From Kitasatospora sp. MAA4 (GTDB taxonomy: Bacteria > Actinomycetota > Actinomycetes > Streptomycetales > Streptomycetaceae), in NCBI RefSeq assembly GCF_029893355.1, contig NZ_JARZAI010000018.1:118513-182512 (forward strand): DNA of 64,000 bases. Reading direction: 5' to 3'. Made by a program: the position numbers and the translations under genes. Below, one piece after another: positions 59,701 to 64,000 of this stretch. Within the stretch, counting starts at the first letter, position 1. Every line of letters starts with the position of its first letter. Below the pieces are notes generated by a model. The model was given only the letters and a program-made list of their open reading frames with translations, did no database searches and was not told where the DNA came from.

Positions 59701-60614
59701 ATCTCCTGCGCGGCGCCGTTCGGGGCGGTCAGACCGGCGCTCTCGCCGTCCTGGCCGATCGCGGTGCCGCGGACCAGCGCCAGCACGGTGTCGCCGTCGC
59801 GCTGGGCGTCGGAGAGCCGCTTGAGCACCAGGACCCCGCAGCCCTCCGCGCGGGCGTAGCCGTCCGCGGCGTCGTCGAAGGTCTTGCAGTGGCCGTCGGC
59901 CGCGAACACCTCGCCCTGCGAGAACATCACCCAGATCTTGGGGTGGTGCAGGCAGTTGACCGCGCCCGCCAGCGCGATGTCGCACTCCTGGCGGCGCAGC
60001 CCCTGGACGGCCAGGTGCAGCGCGGTGAGCGAGGAGGCGCAGGCGGTGTCCGTGCTCAGGCTCGGCCCGCGCCAGCCGAGGAAGTAGGAGAGCCGGCCGG
60101 AGAGCGGGTAGATGGTGATGCCGTTGGAGAGCGCCGGGTCCAGTTCCTCGTACGGCAGCGAGTCCAGCTCGAAGGCGTAGTCGATGGAGCTGGCACCGAT
60201 GTACACGCCGCCGTTGCCGTGCCGCAGCGTGTGGGGATCGATGTTCGCGCTCTCCAGCGCCTGCCAGGCCGTCTCCAGCAGGATGCGCTGCTGAGGGTCG
60301 ATGTAGTGCGCCTCCTTGGGCGCGATGTTGAAGAAGCCCGGGTCGAACTGGTCGATGCCTTCGAGGAATCCCGCCGCGGGCGCGCGGATCTTGCCGGGCG
60401 ACGCCTCGTCGCCCGGCTCCGGGAGGAACGCACTCAGATCCCAGCGGTCGGTGGGCAGCGGAACGATGCCGTCGCCGCCTGCCGCGAGGAACTCCTCGAA
60501 TCCTTCGAGGGTGTTGTTGCCGCCCGGGAATCGCAGTCCCATGCCGACGATGGCAATGGGTTCGTGCTTTTCCTGGAGCAGCCGACGGATTGTCCGGTCT
60601 TGCTCGTCAGTCAT
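56751..60614 (-). CDS. Type I polyketide synthase, one module KS-AT-DH-ACP
   Basis: 1287 aa. KS (about 18-440): Cys in STDTACASSLTALHLA, His in VEAHGTGTPLGDP and NLGHMEPAAG. AT (about 540-830): FLFSGSGAQQPGMG, nucleophile GHSTGE and specificity motif VASHS rather than HAFH, so a methylmalonyl or larger branched extender is predicted. DH (about 905-1130): HTVGGRSFYP and DAATHT. ACP: LGLNSL (Ser about 1240). There is no KR, ER or TE. The absence of KR with DH present suggests a ketoreductase in trans or an inactive DH. The extender probably comes from the CCR operon. Translated after the ACP gene at 60643. Confidence 0.95.
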   Translation of the reverse strand: MTDEQDRTIRRLLQEKHEPIAIVGMGLRFPGGNNTLEGFEEFLAAGGDGIVPLPTDRWDLSAFLPEPGDEASPGKIRAPAAGFLEGIDQFDPGFFNIAPKEAHYIDPQQRILLETAWQALESANIDPHTLRHGNGGVYIGASSIDYAFELDSLPYEELDPALSNGITIYPLSGRLSYFLGWRGPSLSTDTACASSLTALHLAVQGLRRQECDIALAGAVNCLHHPKIWVMFSQGEVFAADGHCKTFDDAADGYARAEGCGVLVLKRLSDAQRDGDTVLALVRGTAIGQDGESAGLTAPNGAAQEIVIRSALANAQLTSGDIQYVEAHGTGTPLGDPIEMGTINGVFGASHSKENPVVVGSLKTNLGHMEPAAGIGGVVKTVLQMRAGSFFPHLVNTPSRRIPWDSYPVELAQGGKKWDVPVRRAVINGFGFAGAIGAAVLEQAPTAGEEPRRSAAESQVFTVSAKSRRALKLQLRRYQEFLAAHPEADTADLCYTGNVGRAHFPYRVAGVVHDRAELSALLERELARADQDGPRSGELRRTAFLFSGSGAQQPGMGSALYAQFPVFREQVDACDRIFEPLVGLSIRELLIDRGADPGTFHDLRYNQPLMFTFEYALARLWLSWGVRPSVLIGHSTGELIAATVAGLFDVPDAARLMAARGALLATLTVPGGMAAVAAEASEIEPLLAPYQDLGIGAVNSPGQCVLSGGRESLDRACADLRERGYQVTELNVPVASHSSLMAEIAEPLRAVLREITFREPEFTLVSNVTGQVARPSELSTPDYWIRHLCETLNFADGMRAIERRGRHVFIEIGPSSALTTPAAQCVAAQKNAWLVSAHPEDAEADTIRQALAELYLTGLPVNWRAVHTGRERAAAVLPHYAFDRKRYWLPNDATRHRQVAGLGAQRAVHPLLGEEVALTGQGTLREFSTRISAHHPAYLAEHTVGGRSFYPVAGYLETLLALQDAVYGETRRAVEELVFHETLFLSGDAAVELRIRLAEGDAVEIAHRGAEGERVLLTARFGPRRGEDDCAPELRAAAALEPEQRLDADAVYAVYRSLGLDYGPRFRQLRWAGRVGADLVVGEVAGVPADAVGHLPPTLMDAATHTLAAVVDGTTGYVAVRCAGFRLFKKPKADTLRAVLRIGPGDRPDAEFTAALLLLEGEQPVFELEGLAFARLPETAAAAGEAGALDEAEIEGLLAGPRRQRLDALETLVRTLLAEVIEIDDADSVERSTRFIQLGLNSLLATQLRARIEGALGLGLPAASVLQHPSVELLAEFLDRRLSPEPVA

Positions 60615-60642
60615 GGAGCAGTTCCCTTCTCGCGGATTCGGC

Positions 60643-60984
60643 TCATCCCTGATGGGTGAAGAGCTCGGGGAAGACCTCGGACGCGAGGTGGTCGAGGAGC
60701 TGCTCCACCGTCGGGCTGCTGAAGAGCAGGTTCGTGCTCAGCGGGCAGCCCAGCAGCTCCTCCAGCCGCTGCTTCACCTCGGTGATCCGCAGCGAGGTGA
60801 ACCCGAGGTCGAAGTAACTTGTGCCGAGCGGGAGTTCCTCATCCTCCGACATGAGCAGAGTGGCCTTGAACTCCGCGGCGACAAGGGCCTCCAGAGCATC
60901 CCGGCGTTCCGACCGGGGGAGTTCCAGCAGGTCCTGAATCGCAGCGGTGAGGTCAGGGCCGATCGGCGACGATATGGCAGCCAC
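60643..60984 (-). CDS. Stand-alone acyl carrier protein for the PKS
   Basis: 113 aa from GTG 60984. After an N-terminal extension (LTAAIQDLLELPRSERRDAL) it has a PKS-type ACP: SYFDLGFTSLRITEVKQRLE with the pantetheine Ser in GFTS, then CPLSTNLLFSSPTVEQLLDH. It lies 28 bp upstream of the PKS gene and probably delivers its starter acyl unit. First gene of the minus-strand PKS operon, behind a SARP box. Confidence 0.92.
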   Translation of the reverse strand: MAAISSPIGPDLTAAIQDLLELPRSERRDALEALVAAEFKATLLMSEDEELPLGTSYFDLGFTSLRITEVKQRLEELLGCPLSTNLLFSSPTVEQLLDHLASEVFPELFTHQG

Positions 60985-61041
60985 GGGCGCCTCCGGGGGC
61001 GATGGAATTTCGATTTCCTGGCAGATTCACACCTCCGGACG

Positions 61042-61084
61042 AGTCAAGCAGCGGCTACTGACGTTGCGCTGACGCGCTTCTGAC
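61042..61084 (-). promoter_or_regulatory. SARP box of the PKS operon
   Basis: On the minus strand GTCAGAA, GTCAGCG and GTCAGTA occupy 61084-61056 at 11-bp period, and 8 bp later lies TTGACT (61047-61042) in the -10 position. The -10 match is weak but the spacing is exact. Confidence 0.68.
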
Positions 61085-61104
61085 TCAGCGTCACCTATCT
61101 GCGA

Positions 61105-61138
61105 GGTAATCGACAGCCGCATCCGTGACTGCGACACT
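61105..61138 (+). promoter_or_regulatory. Conserved promoter element shared with 34445
   Basis: GGTAATCGACAGCCGC, 15 of 16 identical to the element at 34445. GACACT starts 28 bp after its first base, as GATAGT does there. It would serve the gene at 61171, 33 bp downstream. Confidence 0.5.
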
Positions 61139-61170
61139 GCGACCCGACGAGGGACGAGGAGGGGCAGGCA

Positions 61171-61677
61171 GTGGATTCCAGCCGTCTCGCTGGCGCATAT
61201 CGGCCGTTGCTGAGCGCGGCACGGGCTGTGGCCGAGAGGGCCGGTATGAATGACCTGAGTGTCGAGGTGTCCTGGCTGCTCTGCCACCTCGCCCTCTACG
61301 ACGTCGACCTCACCCTGGCCGCAAGAAACGTCGCAAAAGGGGCCCCCGCGGTGGTGGACAACGCCACCGCCGTGTGCGCGGACCTCATCGGCTCCCTGGT
61401 CGCGGCGAACAGCCCGTCCCAACTGGTCGACCTGGTGGCCGCAAACGCCGCCGAACTGGCCGCGGCCCTTGAGACGATCTCCGAGGACCCGCCGGACGCG
61501 GCGGTACGGGTGCGCCTGTACAGCCGCAGCGGCAGGCAGTTGTTCGACGAGTGGCTCGACTGGCGCGACCTGATCGAGGTCCGCGTCACCGAGCACCTAC
61601 CCCGCCACACCGAGTACCTGGTGCGCCTGGCCGAGTCGGTGGGAGCCGCCGGAGAGGGCCACCGATTCCCTGGTTAA
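61171..61677 (+). CDS. Hypothetical helical protein, 168 aa
   Basis: GTG 61171, with GAGGAGGGG upstream. The protein is helical and Ala/Leu-rich (AYRPLLSAARAVAERAGMND, VEVSWLLCHLALYDVDLTLA, LIGSLVAANSPSQLVDLVAA). I recognise no motif. It lies between the PKS promoter and the second SARP gene and shares a promoter element with the XRE gene at 34536, which suggests a regulatory or regulated accessory role. Confidence 0.65.
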   Translation: MDSSRLAGAYRPLLSAARAVAERAGMNDLSVEVSWLLCHLALYDVDLTLAARNVAKGAPAVVDNATAVCADLIGSLVAANSPSQLVDLVAANAAELAAALETISEDPPDAAVRVRLYSRSGRQLFDEWLDWRDLIEVRVTEHLPRHTEYLVRLAESVGAAGEGHRFPG

Positions 61678-61762
61678 CGCTCCCGGTCGGCGCGCCCGCA
61701 CGCTCGGAACAGCTGCGCTCGGAACAACTGCGCTCAGACCCTCTACAGATCGGAAGACGACG

Positions 61763-62551
61763 ATGTTGGAGTTCCATCTGCTCGGTCCGCTCGAACTGTC
61801 CGTGTCGGGAGCCCGCCACCCCGTCCAGGGCGTCACCCAGAAGGTCCTGCTGCTCGCCCTGCTCCTGAGCGCCAACCACAAGGTCCAGGCGGACACTCTG
61901 AGATACGAACTCTGGGGCGAGTCCTGGTCGGACAGTCCCGACAACGCCCTGCACGCCCACGTCAGCCGGCTCCGCAGACGGCTGGAACGGGCCGAACCCG
62001 AGCGGGACACCCCGCGGCTGGTGGCCGACCGCACCGGCTACCAGCTCCTCGTCGAGGACGACGAGATCGACGGACGCCGCTTCCACGCCACCCTGACGAC
62101 GCTGCGTCAGCAACGCGCCGTGTTGAGCCCGCAGGCCCTGGTCTGCGCCCTGCGTGAGGCACTGTCCAGCTGGCACGGCCCGGTGTTCGGCGGCGTCCTG
62201 GGCGGCCCGATCTGCTCGATCGCCGGCCGCGGCTTCGAGGAGGACCGTCAGGAGGCGCTGGAGATGCTCTTCGACGCGGAGCTGCGTCGCGGCAACCACA
62301 CCCTGGTCGTCGCCGAGTTGGGGCCGCTGCTCACGAAGTACTCGCCGCTGCTGGAGAGCTTCACCGAGCAGATGATGATCGCGCTCTACCGCTCCGGCCG
62401 GCAGGTCGAGGCGCTGCAGGTCTACCGGCACACCGTGGGCCTGCTGCTCACCCACGGCGATCAGCCCGGCGTCCGGCTGAAGCGCTGCGAACTGGCGATC
62501 CTCAACCAGCACCCCGCCCTGGACCGCGCGACCGCCGACCACGCGGCCTGA
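61763..62551 (+). CDS. Second SARP family regulator
   Basis: 262 aa. DNA-binding domain: LEFHLLGPLELSVSGARHPV, LLLALLLSANHKVQADTLRY, SWSDSPDNALHAHVSRLRRR, RLVADRTGYQLLV. The BTAD domain follows, with EALEMLFDAELRRGNHTLVV and YRSGRQVEALQVYRHTVGLL. It is similar in size to the protein at 35567; the two could act together or sequentially. It lies directly before the SARP box of serS. Confidence 0.92.
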   Translation: MLEFHLLGPLELSVSGARHPVQGVTQKVLLLALLLSANHKVQADTLRYELWGESWSDSPDNALHAHVSRLRRRLERAEPERDTPRLVADRTGYQLLVEDDEIDGRRFHATLTTLRQQRAVLSPQALVCALREALSSWHGPVFGGVLGGPICSIAGRGFEEDRQEALEMLFDAELRRGNHTLVVAELGPLLTKYSPLLESFTEQMMIALYRSGRQVEALQVYRHTVGLLLTHGDQPGVRLKRCELAILNQHPALDRATADHAA

Positions 62552-62554
62552 GCC

Positions 62555-62597
62555 GTCAGAGACACGTCAGCGCCGGGCCATCGGAGCACGGCAGTGT
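62555..62597 (+). promoter_or_regulatory. SARP-type promoter of serS
   Basis: GTCAGAG (62555), GTCAGCG (62566) and GCCATCG (62577), 11-bp period, then 8 bp to CAGTGT (62592-62597). From the third repeat to the -10 it differs from the tRNA promoter at only a few positions (shared ATCGG, GCACGGCAG). Confidence 0.8.
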
Positions 62598-62624
62598 GCG
62601 CCATGACGCCCCCTCCGGAACGAA

Positions 62625-63875
62625 ATGGAGCTGACTCAGGTGATCGATCTCAAGGCCGCGCGCCAGGACCCGGCCCGCTTCCGCGCCGCCCTCGCCCGCA
62701 GGGGCGCGGCGGACGCCTTCGACGCCCTGCTCGCGGCGGACACGGTCTGGCGCGAACTGACCGATCAGGTGGACCGGCTGCGCGCCCGGAACAAGCCGAA
62801 GGGCTCCCCCACCGCCGAGCAGATCGAGCAGTTCAAACAGCACAAGGAACAGCTCAGGAGCGCCGAGGAGAACCTCGCCAAGGCAGCCGACGAACGGCAG
62901 AACCTGCTGGACCGGCTCCCCAACCTGCCGCACCCCACCGCCCCCGACGGCGGCGAGGACGAGGGCGAGGTGCTGCGCACCTGGGGCGAGATCCGCCCGC
63001 TCGGCTTCACCCCCAGGGACCACCTGGAACTGGAGTCCCGGGCCGGCTGGGTGGACATGAAGCGCGGCACCCGGCTGTCCGGCTCCCGCTTCGCCTACCG
63101 CGTGGGCGATGTCGCCCTGGCCGAGACCGCGCTCTACCGCTTCGCCCTCGACCGCATCATCGCCAAGGGCTTCACGTACCTGCTGCCGCCCGTACTGGTC
63201 AACGAACGCGCCATGTACGGCACCGGCTACCTGCCCAACGAGGAGAGCAACCTCTACCGCCTGGACGAGAAGGACGAGCTCTACCTCAGCGGCACCTCCG
63301 AGGTCGCGCTCGGCGGCTTCCACATGGGCGAGCGCCTGGAGGAGTCGCAGCTGCCCGCCCGGTACACCGCGTTCTCCACCAACTTCCGCCGCGAGGCCGG
63401 CTCCGCCGGCAAGGACACCCGCGGCATGTTCCGCGTCCACCAGTTCGACAAGGTGGAGATGTTCGTGTTCTGCCTGCCGGAGCAGTCCGAACGGATCCAC
63501 GAGGAGATCCTCGCGATCGAGGAGGAGATCATCCAGGCCCTCGGACTCCCCTACCGCGTGGTCAACATCGCAATCGGCGACCTGGGCAACCCCGCCGCCA
63601 AGAAGTACGACATCGAGGCCTGGTTCCCCGCCCAGCAGCGCTACCGCGAGGTCACCTCCTGCTCCAGCACCACCGACTACCAGGCCCGCCGCCTCAACAC
63701 CCGCGTGCGCCGCGAGGCCGGCACCGAGTTCGTCCACACCGTCAACGGCACCGGCATCACCGCCCGGGCCCTGCTCGCCGTCATGGAGAACTTCCAGGAC
63801 GAACACGGCACAGTCACCGTCCCCGAACCCCTCCAGACCCACGGAGCCCCACCCCACCTGGGCCGCACCCGCTGA
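62625..63875 (+). CDS. serS: Seryl-tRNA synthetase, cluster copy (VlmL-like)
   Basis: 416 aa class IIa synthetase, full length. N-terminal coiled-coil arm (residues about 35-105) that grips the long variable arm of tRNA-Ser; GTSEVALGGFHMGERL and FRREAGSAGKDTRGMFRVHQ (motif 2, about 253); RYREVTSCSSTTDYQARRLN; NGTGITARALLAVMENFQ (motif 3, about 373). It charges tRNA-Ser with serine. In valanimycin the serS paralogue VlmL feeds VlmA; with a VlmA-like gene and a tRNA-Ser-type gene under the same promoter type, this copy is very probably dedicated to the pathway. The housekeeping copy should be elsewhere. Confidence 0.95.
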   Translation: MELTQVIDLKAARQDPARFRAALARRGAADAFDALLAADTVWRELTDQVDRLRARNKPKGSPTAEQIEQFKQHKEQLRSAEENLAKAADERQNLLDRLPNLPHPTAPDGGEDEGEVLRTWGEIRPLGFTPRDHLELESRAGWVDMKRGTRLSGSRFAYRVGDVALAETALYRFALDRIIAKGFTYLLPPVLVNERAMYGTGYLPNEESNLYRLDEKDELYLSGTSEVALGGFHMGERLEESQLPARYTAFSTNFRREAGSAGKDTRGMFRVHQFDKVEMFVFCLPEQSERIHEEILAIEEEIIQALGLPYRVVNIAIGDLGNPAAKKYDIEAWFPAQQRYREVTSCSSTTDYQARRLNTRVRREAGTEFVHTVNGTGITARALLAVMENFQDEHGTVTVPEPLQTHGAPPHLGRTR

Positions 63876-63920
63876 GCGCCCCGGAACAGCAGAAGGCCCA
63901 GGTCACCCTTGGGTTCTAAC

Positions 63921-64000
63921 GGTCCTCGCAACACCCGTGATCGATGGGAGTTGCGGGGACCGTGGGCGTTGAGCGTGGTGGTCTCGCAGGATTGAGGGAG
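63921..64000 (+). mobile_element. Possible left end of an insertion sequence (truncated by the window)
   Basis: An imperfect inverted repeat GGTCCTCGCAACACCC / GGGAGTTGCGGGGACC (14 of 16 pairs) at 63921-63961 is followed at once by GTG 63962, opening a frame of 13 codons to the window edge (VGVERGGLAGLRE). This resembles the start of some actinomycete transposase genes. It would mark the right edge of the cluster. Evidence is thin. Confidence 0.3.

Noticed and set aside
56703..60659. 1318-codon open frame on the plus strand
   Set aside because: It is antisense to the PKS gene, whose KS, AT, DH and ACP motifs are clear; long antisense frames are normal in high-GC DNA.
1..64000. CRISPR arrays and rRNA genes
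   Set aside because: No regularly spaced identical repeats and no rRNA-like sequence were found on reading.

Overview
The window is high-GC DNA with many GTG starts, overlapping ATGA/GTGA gene junctions, SARP regulators, a WhiJ-type XRE/DUF397 locus and DHA2 exporters. This points to a Streptomyces- or Kitasatospora-like actinomycete chromosome.

Left part (1-25 kb): accessory and housekeeping genes. In order: a NarL-type sensor kinase; a zinc-ribbon protein; a MmcQ/YjbR-domain protein; a MerR regulator; a PknB-like kinase; two adjacent Uma2 nucleases; an AAC(2')-I type aminoglycoside acetyltransferase; a large secreted beta-helix/PKD protein; a decayed abaA/whiJ-like locus (ATPase, wrecked XRE gene, DUF397); a flavin-reductase-fold protein; a CPT-like kinase; a lipase; proS; a DUF427 protein; an MFS/HxlR divergent pair; a quinone oxidoreductase; a second MFS; and an XRE/TPR regulator.

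Right part (about 25.3-63.9 kb): one biosynthetic gene cluster. It holds the gene set expected for an azoxy (N-N bonded) metabolite of the valanimycin kind: an acyl-CoA-dehydrogenase-like N-hydroxylase, a flavin reductase, an MprF-like aminoacyl-tRNA transferase (VlmA-like), a seryl-tRNA synthetase (VlmL-like), a small membrane protein (VlmO-like position) and a diiron protein (VlmB-like). Around this core are an acyl/aldehyde reductase and an aminotransferase that could make the amine, a desaturase, an O-methyltransferase with its own metK and adenosine kinase, a glutamate-mutase pair, and a polyketide module (KS-AT-DH-ACP). KAS III, 3-hydroxyacyl-CoA dehydrogenase and crotonyl-CoA carboxylase/reductase genes are suited to making a branched extender unit.

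Most striking is a stand-alone transcription unit at 34156-34381. It encodes a serine-type tRNA with intact acceptor stem, G73, D-arm, long variable arm and T-arm, but its anticodon arm folds to a tetraloop with no usable anticodon. Its promoter has three 7-bp direct repeats at 11-bp period, 8 bp upstream of a -10 box. The promoter of the cluster's serS has nearly the same sequence and spacing. Because SerRS does not read the anticodon, this looks like a dedicated non-decoding tRNA that carries serine into secondary metabolism. The same heptamer boxes sit before the first SARP gene, the aldehyde dehydrogenase operon, the NTF2/CCR operon and the PKS operon, which defines a SARP regulon.

All product assignments are from reading motifs and recalled families. 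No database search was run.
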